Shown piece after piece: positions 42,901 through 54,437 of a DNA stretch of 64,000 nt. Numbering within the stretch: position 1 is the stretch's first letter; each line of letters opens with the position of its first letter. The stretch comes from Sceloporus undulatus (Eukaryota > Chordata > Lepidosauria > Squamata > Phrynosomatidae): assembly GCF_019175285.1 (NCBI RefSeq), contig NC_056524.1, positions 169,358,662 to 169,422,661 on the forward strand. Reading direction: 5' to 3'. The notes under the pieces were generated by a model. It had not been told where the DNA came from, did no database searches, and saw only the letters and a program-made list of their open reading frames with translations. The position numbers were made by a program, and so were the translations under genes.

Positions 42901-45900
42901 TCCTTTTTATCTTGCATGTATGTTGTATTCAGGACTATGTGCAGAAGAAATCCATGTTTGTGGTGAAGCTGCTGCCATTAATTTGGTGACAGAACTCATG
43001 TATACTACAGGGGAAGAGGTGGAGGTATGTGTCACACGTTCATTCTTAAATGTACATAGTCTAAGCTCCCTTTATTTAAAATAGTCATTAGTTCCTGTTT
43101 ATTAAAATCACTCATTTTCTGTTAGGAGTTAAAGCTTTTAAGAACTAACTTTCAAAAATTCATTTCTGGCATAACTTTATTATGTGCAACTAGTGGTTTT
43201 TGTAATGGCTGCTGAGTGCCCTTCACAGTGGCATACATAATTTGTATGCTGAGTGCCTTCTGGATCAGAAGAAAAGCCTAACATTTCCTGCTTTTTGAAG
43301 TTGCCTACTTGGAGCCAGCATGGTGTAGTGGTTTGAGTACTGGACTACAACTCTGGACACCAGAGTTTGAATGTCCACTCAGCCATGGAAACCTTGGGCA
43401 AATCACACTCTTTCACCTTCAGAGGAAGGCAAAGGCAAACCTTTCTGAACAAATGTTGGCAAGAAAACCCCATGACAGGGCTTGTTGGAAATGACTTGGA
43501 GGCACCTGACAGTAAGTACTGGGAGGCATCTGGGAAGCTCACAGGCAGAACTAGAAGACAACAGGCTTCTCCCACAGTTGTTCCTCAGCAGAAAAGGGGA
43601 GGTTACAATCACAGTGTTATTTGTTATGCTGAAAACATCTACTAAAATCAAGTGACACTGCAGGATTTTTCTTCAATAGGTTCCCATTTCCTTCCCTTGA
43701 AAACAAAGGGCCGCTGAACAACTTTTAGGTCCATGTTTACTTCCCATATTTCCTTTCATTAGAGCACATGGTTCTAAAACTCTAAAGAGGTACAGTACAC
43801 TCAGTTAATTAATTGGATGTCTCAACAAATTGGATGAACAAAGAACTTCAGTTAGGGTACTTTATTTCCAGCACTTGGAAGCATTACTGTTTTGGCCATG
43901 GAAGCTGCTGCTATTAATTTAGTGACTGTGTACTACAGGGAAGGAGGTGGAGGTGTGTGACCCTGTGAGTTGTGGTCCAAAAAAGTAAGTCTTCCAAACT
44001 CTGTCCTTTTCAAGTGCCTGTGCTTATAGTGTATGACCAAGATTAGAAGACCATATAGTTATTGTAAAGTTCTGTATGGCAAGCTCTATTTGAAATCTGG
44101 GAGACTTACAGACTGTGTACCTGATAGAGGCATCACTGCACACATTCAATTCCTTGTTGCACCAAAATGGCTTCCCAGTTGCTCTTGAAGATTTCTTTGT
44201 TGATGAAATTTCTGTTATGATTGCTATCTGTCTCTAGGTGAGAAACTACAAGAGGCTAACTCCTATCACGGTGTTAGATGAGGCACTTGAATCCTTAGAT
44301 AAGCTTCGCCCTGGAGACTGCATTGTATGCTTCAGTAAGAATGATATTTATTCAGTGAGTCGTCAGATTGAAGCACGGGGCCTGGAATGTGCTGTCATCT
44401 ATGGAAGTCTGCCCCCTGGTAAATGTTCTCAAAATATGTTTGGAGACATTGTGGGGCTATTAGCCCTCCCTATTAACTGCTGATATCAGTGACAAAACAA
44501 TTATATAGTTGATGTCTAGCTATTGAATTATATAAAGTATTAAGCAAACTATTATGCCTAGTATGTTAGCATATTCTGTGGGGGTTTTTTGGGGTGTGTG
44601 TGTGGTATTTTGTCTTGTTAATATATATATATATATATGTATGTATATGTATATATAATATATACATATATGTAATATTGTCCTTCTTTTGCTCACTAAT
44701 TGTTAACACTAATTGATTACCTTAATTATATAGTGGTAGTATCCACCCAAATCACATTAAGACAGTGTAATTAATATGGAACTAAGTATGCCTGTGTTGT
44801 TTCTAGGTTTGCAGTTCTTTGTTTGGACATTTCAATCTTGGTCATAGGTGTGAGCAGTGTGAAAGAATGGTGATGTTTTGTAAAATGTTATACAGGAAGA
44901 GGGAAAGACAGAAAGAATATAACTCTAGGCAGCTGTTTTCTCTTTGTGAATGACCTACACTCAATCAGTATTGGGACATCTGGGGTCATCTAATCTAACC
45001 CCCTACCAATACAGGAAATTAATGTTCTTTTTTACTCTGATGTTCCTGATGAGAATCTAGCAGAAACTTTTAACAAGGACAGTCCAGTACCTTCCAAGGC
45101 AGCCTGTTGCACTGTTTAATAGCTTGTAATATCAGGAATATCAGGAGGTTCTTCCTAATGTTTATTCAGCCTCTTTTTTTGTAGACTCTATAGCTTCTAT
45201 TGGAAATAAAGATACTGTGTGAACGGGCAAGTGCAAATAAGATTGTCTATGCGTGGCTTCCGTAACACTGACAGTGCTCTGCTGTAATCAGAAATATGTT
45301 TGATTATATATGCACAGTTCCATATTGAGCCCTCAGTTTACTCAAGTAGTGCTTCTGTGTAAACATGGGATGCATACTACCAAAGTAATCTCAGTGGGTC
45401 ATTGATGTGTTTGAATTGTCCTGAGCAATTTATTTATTTATTGCAGTCCACTGGAAAATGCTACTGTGGAATGGGAACTTAGAAAGTGGTAGTTTTTACA
45501 CATCAAGCCAAAATAAAACCAAAGAATGCAGTTGTAACTTTATTTGGGATACAGCCTATTCTTTGATTATTTCAGGAACAAAACTTACCCAGGCAAAGAA
45601 GTTCAATGATCCGGATGATCCATGTAAAATCATGGTTGCTACAGATGCAATTGGAATGGGCCTCAATTTGTAAGTATCCTGAATAAATTAAACACAGTAT
45701 TCTATTGATGTGCAGATGATGATAGGTCTTGGCTTTCTCAGCACATGCCTCCCATGAGCCAGTGTGGTGTAATAGTTTGAGTTGTTGGATTAGGACTCCA
45801 GGAGGCCAGGGTACAATTCCCCATGAAAATCCACTGGATGAACTTAAGCAGCTCATGCTCCCTTAGCCTCAGAGGAAGGCAATGGCCACTTCCACCCCCG

Positions 45901-48900
45901 AACAAACCTTGCCAGGAAAATGCCATGATAGTTTCATTTTAGGATTGTCATAAATTGAAAATTACTTAAAGGCACATCATGTGTATGTGCACTGATCATG
46001 ATTTTTACCTGTCTGGAAGAGTGTTTCTAAACACACACGTCCCTTTTAATGAACAGAATGCAATTGAGGCACATACCTTTATGTTGACAAGGTACAGTTC
46101 AAAAAGTCTTGTCATTGAAGGAATCCTTTTGTTTTTCATCTTTCATGCCTTTCTAGCTCTGTGGAAGATTGAATACCATCAGGAGTTGGTTGGAAAGTAC
46201 AGACATCGGAGTTGCATTCTGTTGGACCTGGCCAAGCTAGGTGTATAAGGATGGGAATGTCTCTTCCCACAGGGAGGGAAAAGCTGGTGAAGGGAAGGTA
46301 GAGCTTTGATACTAGAGCAGTGTTTCTTGCATTGGTTCAGCCTGACTGAATATCCATTTTTTCATAGAGCTGAGGATGGATGTTGCTTAACTAAGCACCT
46401 TCCATGAATATATAGAGAGCCAACGTGATTTAGTGGTTTGAGTGTTGAGAGACAGGGTTGGAATCATTATTCAACTGTGAAAGCCCATTGAATGACCTTG
46501 GACAAGTCCCACTCTCCCTGCCTTGGAGGAAGACAGTGGCAAATGTCTTCTAAATAAATCTTGCCAAGAAAACCCTATGATGGGGTTGCCATAAAGAGTC
46601 AGCTTGAAGGCACAAAGCACTATGTAGCATTCCTGATGGCAGAGAAATATGGGGGGGGGGGGTTCTGTTACTGCCAGAGTTTTGAAGTATTACTTTCAGA
46701 AGTACCACATTATTGGTTGCATTACTTTTTTAAAAAAAGAATGTTACGGTACTCACTTCTTCCAAGTAATGAGTAGCATAATGCACTAGTCACATGCTAC
46801 TGTCAATTTTTTTTAAGTTACAGGAAAACAAAACTATTAATAGCCAACCATCCTCAGTACCCCTCCCCAAAATAACACTCCTGGAACAAGTAAATATTAT
46901 TTGCAGTGTGAAAACTTCAGCCCCTACTGTTAACACCATCATTATAATGCTTAAAAGTTGTGTCGTTAGCCTTGTTATTACAACAAACTAATGAGTAACA
47001 GAGTTGGTTTTGACATATTGCCTCTAAGGTCTAGTTGCTGCTGCTTATGTTGCATCACCTGAAACTGTCTAGAGAGCTTTTCCTTTTAGTGTTGCACATC
47101 TCTCACCTTTTCCTGATCTACATTTGTTTATGTGTGTTAACTTATGTATTTAAATTGTTTTATAAATTATAATCTATGTTGTACCTTGCCTTGAGCCTTG
47201 GGGAGAGGTGGGTAAGAAATAAATTCTTACTACTACTACGACTACTACTTCATTTGGTTTTCTAATTGGGTTTTGAATTGGCATAACTAGGATCTTATGA
47301 AAGAACTGATGTGGTGTAACAGCTGCTATTTTCTTTTTTTCACTTTTAATCCATTATCTGTGCTTTTATTCTAGGAGCATAAAAAGGATAATTTTTAACT
47401 CCTTAGTTAAACCAACTGTGAATGAAAAGGGTGAAAAAGAAATGGATACAATTACAACTTCCCAGGCACTACAAATTTCAGGGCGAGCTGGAAGATTTAG
47501 CACTGTGTTCAAAGAGGGGGAAGTTACTACTATGCATCGAGATGACCTTCTTTTGCTGAAGGAAATCTTGAATAAATCAGTGGATCCCATACTGGTAGGA
47601 TCTTAAATATTCTAATCTTGTTGGTGTGTTTTACAGCACTATGTTGCTAGAGCAGTGTTAGATCACATTAACTCGAGTTGGGCAAGCATAAGACTATCAG
47701 GAGCGACTACAGAGGTGGGCAGCTTGTGGTCCTACAGATGTGGACTTTCAGTCCTATCATCCCTCACCATTGACTGTGCTATTTAGGGTGCTTCTGATTG
47801 GTCCAACTGTTCATCTAGAAAATAATTGTCTACTTCAACTGGCAGAAGTTTTCCTAGGTCGCAGACCAAGGTGGTTTCCATTACATCCGACCTAAAACTT
47901 TATTTCTGGAGACGTCAGAACCTGAATCTGGGAATTTCTGCAAAGAAAGCAGGTGGTCTGCTATTAAGCCACAGTCTCATCTGAAATGACCTTACATGTA
48001 TGCATGCTGAATAGACAGGACCATTGGGACACTCACTCACCAATCCCTGGTGATCTCTACATGTTTTGAACTAAAACACCCTCCATCCCTGACCATCTGT
48101 CATAGTGGTCAAGGCTGATAGTTTATTGTACTCTAGGGTATCTAGGGCACCAAACTGGGAAAGGCATTTTCATATGCTGGCTTGCTTGTGGAAATAATTG
48201 CTAAGGCAATTATGTTTGACCTGGAATATGGAATATTTGTAGAACATGGTATAGCAGCTTCCATGAGCTAAATAAAGATACTCTTGCTGCCTATCTCCTG
48301 TAAAGCAGTTCAGTTAGTTATACAGTCTTCAGACTGGCTCTCTTGAATCTTTTACCTGTTGCTGTTTGGCTATTTGCTTTCCTCTGGCTCTCTTGAATCT
48401 TTTACCTGTTGCTGTTTGGCTATTTGCTTTCCTTTTCTTGATAATTACTTTCAAGTTACTGGCTGTAAATGTTGTACATGCAGTGAGCCTCCTAGATCAA
48501 CTTCTTTCCAGATTGCTTGGGTTACAGCTTCTCATAGTTGGATAATTCTCTTAGGTCCTGTGCAGACTGGCCATTAAGGCTGGCCTTGGGGCGGAGTTGG
48601 GGCATCATGTCCATATGATGCATGCCTGACTACGCCCCCCAGGGTGCCATGACCCAGCATGCCGCACCGCATGGTGCGTGACATCATGGCATTCATCTGG
48701 TGCTGCATCTGTATGACGAAGCGCCAAAGGAGCGCCATATAGCTACAGCGCTGCGGCTATTGTGCCCTTTCCAGGGTGCAAAAAGGAGCCGCTTTTTGTG
48801 ACTCCTTTTCACGCTCTGGAAAGGCCAGGTCATGGCTGTGGCGTGCAGTTGCCACAACCCTGATCTGGCTGTAAAAGAGGTAGGTGGAGGTCATCCCTTT

Positions 48901-51900
48901 GGGGCTGTCTGCACAGCCCCATAGTCAGATATACATTTTTAAAAGGTTTAATTCTGGTGAAAAATGAAGTATTTCTCTCTTGCCCCACTCCCCCTCTTCT
49001 GTTTTTTTCCAGACTGCTGGCTTGCATCCCACTGCTGAGCAGATTGAAATGTTTGCATATCATCTTCCTGATGCCACACTCTCAAATCTTATTGTAAGAA
49101 TCAGAAAAGTTATTGAACTTTTTCAGTATACAGTACTGTAGTTTACATGCTGCATTGCTTTAGTGAGGACACATTGTTACCTTGAGTAGTTATTTTATGC
49201 ACATGTAATTTGCACAGATGAAATTTTGTTTGCAGTTTATGTTTGTGCAGCTGATGAGTGGTACAGTTTTTATGAGTTCTTAGGGCTTGATTTACTGACT
49301 TATTGGCTAGGCTGTGGGAATGTGAGCAAGAAAAGTACTAGCTTTGATTTCCTGTGTACAGATTACTTAGAATAGTATTGAGCAGACCTGCAGGCCACAT
49401 GCATTCCCAAAGCTGCTTTGTGGTGCTTCATTCTCTTGATTAATTAAAAAGTTTATTGTTGGTTTGCTGCTGAAATCCAGTGGCATAGGTAACTGCCAAA
49501 ATTTAGCAATACTGTGGTCTGCAGTGGGCTCTGGAGATATGTTCAGATTTGCTTGATGCATATAGTACATGTACATTGTGAAACTTCCCTCCTTTTGGCT
49601 TAGAAATTATACTTATATTGGAACACCCAACATGTACATAACTGTTGTGTACCTCCAAGTAGTTTCTGACTTGAGGTGACTGTAAAGTGAACCTATCGTG
49701 GGGTTTTCTTGATGACATTTATTCAAAGAAGGTTTGCCACTACCTTCCTTTAGGCTGAGAGAGTGTGACGTACCTAAGGTCACCCAGTGGGTTTCCGTGG
49801 CTGGCAGGAGATTGAATATTGGTCTTCCAGTCCTAGTCCAGTACTCAAACCACCACACTACACTGGCTCTCCAAACATAGACTAGAGTAGACGATCTTTA
49901 GTAAAGTGTATGTTTGTCTTTTAAAACAGGATATTTTTGTGAGTCTCTCTCAAGTTGATGGCCTCTACTTCGTCTGCAATGTTGATGACTTCAAATTTCT
50001 CGCTGACATGATCCAGCACATTCCACTGAACCTGAGAGCACGATATGTGTTCTGCACGGCACCTATCAACAAAAAACAGCCATATGTGTGCACCTCGCTA
50101 TTAAAGGTAAAGGGCTCCTATTGCCTTCATGATCTTTGACAAGTTTGTGTGTACGAAGCTGCATGTATTTTATGGGAATGGGTTACATTGTACTTGGTGT
50201 CAACTCCTCCACCTCTGGGCATCTGAACTATAAAATAAGGTTAGAAGATTAGAAAAATAATTACAGTTTGGCAGGGTGGAGGAAGATAGTGGGATATGAA
50301 GACTATGTTGCTTTACTCATATGTCCAGTTGTGACCCATTCAAGAATTGTAACAAACCTGTAGTATAAAGCAATAGTGCTTTTATGCAGAATCTTCCAGT
50401 ATGAGCTTTTCTGTTGTTTGGTTTGAAACTGCTGATTCTTTTGATGTTTTAATTAAGTTTTGTTTTTAACCAATACTTGCTTTATTAATTTATTGTTTGC
50501 TTCTTTGAGCCTTGTTTTTTGAAAGAAAGGAAGGGTAGAAATCAAAAACATTTTTAAAAACAGGAATTACTGTAGCAGAAAAGACTTTCTGATTTTCATC
50601 CTAGGGCCACAGAAGCTTGTATGCCATAAGCAGTTTGCTCTGAGTCTGATTTTATTTTGCTCACCCCAGGTTTGGTAGTTAAGCACAGTTTAGGAGGCAA
50701 TCTAACAAGATTTTCTATCTCAGAATATTCAGAATTTTATATAAAACTCTCCTGTGATCAACAAAGAAAGATTTTGTGGATGTTGGTATGTGAATCCTTG
50801 CCAGTTTTGAAATTCCAGTGTTATTTTTATACCTATTTCACTACAGACATGTATATTTGCACTTTCCCACATAGACTATAGTGCCCTTATGCATAGATTT
50901 CAAATATACATTTTTAATTGTGTGCATTTAATTAAAACAAGGGACAAAAGAACTGATGCTTGCGGATTCCCCTAGTTGATAAGGCACTGAAAAGTATACT
51001 GTAGTTTAATAATCTTACAGGTGATAAGTTGAATATATAAAACAATTTAGTACAGTTAAGTATCTTTGAGTTATTTAGTTAAACATCTTTCTGTTAAATA
51101 CAGTTGAATTGATATTAAATTTCAAGATCTGAAGCCAACAAAGGCTTCAGTCTTAACAATATTTCAAGATGCTAGTGATAACATTTAAATCCCTAAATGG
51201 CTTGTGACCTCAATACTTGAAGGAATGTTTCCCCCTGTATACACCTAACTAGAGACTGAACTCTGCTCTAGGGGCTCTCCTGTTTCTCATCAGTGGAATG
51301 GGGGGGGGGGAATACTATTTATTTATTTTCGGTGTGCCACCCCCCCAGATCCTTGGCTAAAGGGTAAATATAAATATTTAAATAAATAAATAGCACTTTC
51401 TGTTCCTAGGTGTATTAGAGAGCTGGTATTGTCCTTGCACCTAATGAGAAGAAGAATTCCTGGGGGGATCATATGACTTTGGTCTCTCCCCTCTCCTTCC
51501 CATCTTTGCACTGCAGCTAAAGTTCAAGGGATGCTGGTCTTGGAAATAGATGGTTGGCCAAGGGCCAGCTTTGTTAATCAACCAGGATGGCTATTGTTTG
51601 AGGGGCCCAGATAAAATCGGCAGTTAATGAGGTTAATGGGGGGGGAGATGTCGCATTCAGTAGCTGTGTTCAAGAAGAAGTGACATTTTGAGGCAAACTT
51701 TCCCCCTAAAGCTCAGATACTTACTGGAAATTTTTCAGGAAGGCAAAAAAGGAAAGTTATTTCATTAACATGAAAATATGAAAACTTGCCTTAGTTGTTC
51801 TAATGCATTCTTTTTTCGAGCTCTCAAGCACAAAACTTTTTATTATTTTGCAGCATTGTTTCTTTTAATTAATAAATGTGTTGCTTGTTGCAATACCCAC

Positions 51901-53904
51901 TCGTCTGGACTGCATTGTGTAATGTTTATAAATTGCTGGAATTGCTTTACTGCTTGACATTGGAAAGAAAAAAGGATCTGGTTGCAAAGGGTAGTTGACA
52001 GTGTAGGAAATGAATTGTGTGAGAAATTAACAATAGTATTGTTCTTGCAGAAATATTGATTACTTAATGTGTTTCTTCATTTTCTAGTTTGCTCGGCAGT
52101 TCAGCAGAAATGAACCTCTGACGTTTGACTGGCTGTGCAGGCATATTCATTGGCCCCTGACCCCACCTAGGAACATAAAGGACCTTGTACATCTAGAAGC
52201 TGTTCATGACGTCCTTGATCTTTATCTTTGGCTGAGGTATTGAAGTGGACTTCGCCTTCCTTTTTCCTTCTTGTCTTAACTCAAGATTAGGAACATTTTG
52301 GCTCTGCTGGTTTTAGCAGCACCTTTATAACATGGTACCATAATCCCACAGGACTACATATTTAGATGGCTATGAGGAAGTGCTTGTATGAAAGTTCCTT
52401 CATGTCAAAGTTTCTCTGCTAATGGAAAACACAGGAGGAGATCTAACTTAGTCTCTCCTTTGGTATGCTAGCTTTCCAAAGTCAGGAAGATTTTTATGTG
52501 GAAACACTTTCAAACTAGTGATTTCCCCCCATAGATTTTGAGGTCACCGGTGAATTGTGTCAGAAGGTTTGAATAGTTTTTGAGCTGAAACTGCACAGAA
52601 ATTTGTATATAGCAGGGGTAGGAGCTTTTTCTATAAAGAAAAATATGACAATGCCATTTACAAGCTGCAGTGAAAGGTGGTTGGAACCTGTTACCTTTTT
52701 CTCCCCCCTGCCCCACCCCATCTTCCATTTTTCCTGCCACCACCCAAGTAAGCCATGGGGATTTCTTAGCCATCTTTTTGATCCTCTGGCTCAGGGGATG
52801 TCTGACTGTCACCCTCTGTGCAACTTTTTGGGGACTTCTGAGCCATCTCGCCACTATTTTTGTCCAGGTGACACCAGCCTTTCCCATCCAAAGCGTGATT
52901 TCAAAATGCAAGATGGTTGCAGATCTGTGAAATTTTTGGGACCTCTCTCTTCTTTTTCCTTGTTCCAATTGTTCCTCTCTGTTGCATCATAATAATCATA
53001 CAAGGAATCATTAATCCTGTCCAAACACTGAGGACCTTAACAAGCTGCAAGAAATTAGGTTTGGGGCAGATCTGGCCAGTGAGTGAGACCTCCACCAATT
53101 ACATTCAGGGTCTTCATAGGCTCAGTTCCAATAAATATGAGATAATAAGTTGTATAGTATTACTTCTCAGGAGAGCCAGTGTGGTATCGTAGTTTGAGAG
53201 TTGAACTAGGATTCTTGGAGACCAAGGTCTGGATCCTTGCTCAGCCATGGAAATCCATCATGTGACCATGGGCAAATTATATTTATAATTCTTCACGAGA
53301 AGTAATGGCACCACCCCCACCCCCCCAAAAAAAATCTTGCCAAGAAAAACCCGTGATAGGACTGCCATAACTATTAGTCTTTACCTTTCAGGAATTCTTA
53401 GCTCATCCATATGTGCTTTCTTGCAGCTACCGGTTTATGGACATGTTCCCAGATGCTACGCTCGTGAGGGACATTCAGAAGGAGCTGGATGACATTATAC
53501 AAATAGGAGTTCTTAACATTACCAGATTGATTAGAGCTTCGCAAACCACTTCTGGGACTGTTACGGTTCCAGATGATTTTCCTCTGCAGAGGACCACCAT
53601 TAGTGAAGGGATGTTGAATGCAGAAGACCTCCCGCAAGAAACTCTCCCAAGTGGCATGAAGGCCCAAGGGCAGCGAAGAGGAAGGGGACCTAAAGCAATG
53701 AGCTCTAGGCCTGGAGAAGCCCAAATGGACACTCGGGGTCGGGTCCAGGGTGCTCTAGCTGCTAGACTGATACAACAGGGACTTCTTACCAAGGAAATGC
53801 TGAAACAGTTAGAGGATGAGTGGCTGGCTCATCACAATGGGGAAGCCAGTGATTCATCTGAAAACAGAGGGCCAAGCACATTCAAAGGGAAAAAGAGAAA
53901 GTAA
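36658..53904 (+). CDS. SUPV3L1: Mitochondrial ATP-dependent RNA helicase SUPV3L1/SUV3 (15 exons, complete)
   Basis: SUPV3L1 unwinds RNA in the mitochondrial matrix and with PNPase forms the mtRNA degradosome. Exons: 36658-36919, 38263-38340, 38722-38829, 39397-39511, 41119-41287, 41860-41971, 42520-42597, 42933-43024, 44238-44418, 45576-45669, 47375-47594, 49013-49093, 49930-50106, 52088-52236, 53427-53904. All join in frame: 2394 nt, 797 residues (human 786 as recalled). The N-terminus is rich in Arg, Ser and Ala with few acidic residues, as in a mitochondrial presequence. Helicase motifs: Walker A GPTNSGKT (about 204-211), DEIQ (288-291), [25 protein letters not shown] (421-430), [12 protein letters not shown] (460-471). 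The C-terminal SUV3 block reads [20 protein letters not shown]. The start may be Met1 (36658, +4 G) or Met5 (36670, [10 protein letters not shown]), the latter aligning better with human MSFSRALL. Intron 5 uses a less usual donor, GTCAGT; the phase of exon 6 requires it. Confidence 0.96.
36936..37057. repeat. Chimeric palindromic MITE in SUPV3L1 intron 1
   Basis: The left end GGTCCAAACTCTGGCCCTCC and right end CTTAAAGGGCACAGTTTGAG come from related hAT-type families around arms CTCCAGCTCCCAGAATCC / TTCTGGGAGCTGTAGTCC. Confidence 0.5.
37077..37113. repeat. Minimal family C MITE (37 bp)
   Basis: CAGTGGTCCCTGAAAGAGCA-CAGTTTTGGGACCACTG retains both ends of family C with nearly all of the interior deleted. 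Confidence 0.6.
37120..38262. other. SUPV3L1 intron 1, remainder
   Basis: Apart from a short (TA)n run near 37478-37492 and an (ATA)n run at 38185-38203, I see no confident element. Antisense open frames here have no recognisable content. Confidence 0.35.
39750..40540 (-). mobile_element. L2-type LINE 3' fragment
   Basis: The minus-strand frame 39956-40531 encodes [38 protein letters not shown] and [20 protein letters not shown], the C-terminal part of an L2 reverse transcriptase ORF. The catalytic region is missing. The tail includes CTTAGTTCTACTTTAGTAG and an (ATCC)n tract at about 39752-39772. It lies in SUPV3L1 intron 4. Confidence 0.75.
42231..42450. repeat. Palindromic MITE, family B
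   Basis: Ends CACTGTAGAAATAATGCAGC and CATTTCTGCAGTGTAGATAC, with inner arms GGAATCCTGGGATTTGTAGT / ACTACAAATCC and CATCCTATGG / CTATAGGATGG, are inverted. It lies in SUPV3L1 intron 6, ending 70 bp before the exon 7 acceptor. Confidence 0.75.
42502..42519 (+). promoter_or_regulatory. SUPV3L1: Homopolymeric C16 polypyrimidine tract and acceptor of SUPV3L1 exon 7
   Basis: Sixteen consecutive C residues run directly into the AG of the exon 7 acceptor (exon starts 42520). The exon carries the DEIQ helicase box. There is only scattered pyrimidine sequence upstream (CCCTACTATCTGT). Confidence 0.9.
43312..43512 (+). repeat. tRNA-derived SINE
   Basis: GAGCCAGCATGGTGTAGTGG with A-box pattern, AGTTTGAATGTCC, CCTTGGGCAAATCACACTCT and TTGGCAAGAAAACCCCATGA are present. 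It lies in SUPV3L1 intron 8, between exon 8 and its decayed copy. Confidence 0.8.
43872..43952 (+). pseudogene. SUPV3L1: Decayed duplicate of SUPV3L1 exon 8 inside intron 8
   Basis: GGAAGCTGCTGCTATTAATT-TAGTGAC and TACTACAGGGAAGGAGGTGG-AGGTGTGTG closely match exon 8 (42933-43024: GTGAAGCTGCTGCCATTAAT-TTGGTGACAG... TACTACAGGGGAAGAGGTGG-AGGTATGTG). An AG acceptor (TTTATTTCCAG) and a GT donor remain at the edges. The copy is 81 nt against 92 nt in the true exon and has lost bases around the LMYTT codons. Use of it in place of or beside exon 8 would shift the frame. It lies about 0.85 kb downstream of exon 8 and looks like an old local tandem duplication. Confidence 0.8.
44620..44680. repeat. (TA)n-rich microsatellite
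   Basis: TATATATATATATATGTATG-style alternation runs for about 60 bp in SUPV3L1 intron 9. Partly self-complementary TATATACATATA segments could form a hairpin. Confidence 0.8.
44960..45235 (+). mobile_element. CR1-type LINE 3' fragment
   Basis: GGGGTCATCTAATCTAACCC, CAAGGCAGCCTGTTGCACTG and CAGGAGGTTCTTCCTAATGT-TTATTCAG are characteristic phrases of the CR1 3' end, diverged. It lies in SUPV3L1 intron 9. Confidence 0.7.
45755..45980 (+). repeat. tRNA-derived SINE
   Basis: GAGCCAGTGTGGTGTAATAG, CAGGGTACAATTCC, CTCAGAGGAAGGCAATGGCC and ACTTAAAGGCACATCA mark a full-length but diverged copy in SUPV3L1 intron 10. Confidence 0.75.
46416..46620 (+). repeat. tRNA-derived SINE
   Basis: GAGCCAACGTGATTTAGTGG, GACCTTGGACAAGTCCCACT and CTTGCCAAGAAAACCCTATG are present, with a small deletion in the head. 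SUPV3L1 intron 10. Confidence 0.75.
47090..47250 (+). mobile_element. L2-type LINE 3' tail
   Basis: TTTAAATTGTTTTATAAATT...GTACCTTGCCTTGAGCCTTG...GTGGGTAAGAAATAAATTC followed by a (TAC)n run is a typical L2 tail. It ends about 125 bp before SUPV3L1 exon 11. Confidence 0.55.
48334..48433. repeat. Perfect 50-bp direct tandem duplication
   Basis: A 50-bp unit beginning CTGGCTCTCTTGAATC and ending TTTGCTTTCCT occurs twice, at 48334-48383 and 48384-48433, without a mismatch. It lies in SUPV3L1 intron 11. Confidence 0.9.
48554..48920. repeat. GC-rich MITE-like repeat
   Basis: Ends GGTCCTGTGCAGACTGGCC and GGGCTGTCTGCACAGCCCC are inverted repeats. The interior is CpG-rich with AAAAAGGAGCCG/TGACTCCTTTT hairpin arms. 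It ends about 90 bp before SUPV3L1 exon 12. Confidence 0.65.
49637..49872 (-). repeat. tRNA-derived SINE
   Basis: The minus-strand head AGAGCCAGTGTAGTGTGGTG, the body CTGGGTGACCTTAGGTACG and tail GAGGTACACAACAGTTATG are all present. SUPV3L1 intron 12, ending about 55 bp before exon 13. Confidence 0.8.
50430..51400. other. SUPV3L1 intron 13 with decayed LINE tails
   Basis: Decayed L2-type tails are suggested near 50430-50560 (TTTTAATTAAGTTTTGTTTT...TTGAGCCTTG) and 51165-51390 (TCCCTAAATGGCTTGTGACC, and TATTTATTTATTTTCGGTGT). The rest shows nothing recognisable. Confidence 0.3.
53170..53376 (+). repeat. tRNA-derived SINE
   Basis: GAGAGCCAGTGTGGTATCGT, CCATGTGACCATGGGC-like text and CTTGCCAAGAAAAACCCGTG are visible, with a C-rich/A-rich insert in the middle. 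It ends about 50 bp before SUPV3L1 exon 15. Confidence 0.7.
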
Positions 53905-53920
53905 AAATAAGTTTTTGGCA

Positions 53921-53926
53921 AATAAA
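53921..53926 (+). terminator. SUPV3L1: SUPV3L1 polyadenylation signal AATAAA
   Basis: The hexamer lies 17 nt after the stop codon and is followed by T-rich TTTTTGTCTTTTGG. This implies a very short 3' UTR of about 40 nt. Confidence 0.7.
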
Positions 53927-54437
53927 AATTGTTAAAGTAATTTTTGTCTTTTGGTCATGTACATGTTGAATTTTTAAAATAATTATCATTATAAACAATT
54001 ATAACATAGCTGATTTTGAATTTTCATTCAGGATGTTCTACTCCAAACTATAAATTTGATTCAAAGTGATTGTAAATTTGCGCTTACATGCGGAATGTGG
54101 CATAACTCAAGACATAGTGAGTCATGGCACAAAGTACAAGCATGTTCCCTTAAAATAACAGTGTAGTTTGTGGTTCATCTCATTCTCCAAGGTACATAGT
54201 TCAACAGATAAATATATTATAAATGGTAATGTTCAACTTCTCAGGAAATCTGGTTACTAGACCAGCCATTTGACCTGTTCTATATTGGATAGCAAGGCAG
54301 AATCTTTGAATTAACCTACACAGTCGAAAGTTCATGTAGCTTTTGGAAGGAAAAGTATTGTGGAGGAAAGGTCAAGGTACTACTTAATGAAGGTTTTCCT
54401 TTATAAAAGAGTTTGGGTTTTTTTTGCTTCCTTGAAC

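Noticed and set aside
52510-52992. 152- and 129-codon frames on opposite strands in SUPV3L1 intron 14
   Set aside because: They overlap each other with no domain, splice context or repeat identity. One chance stop-poor stretch explains both.
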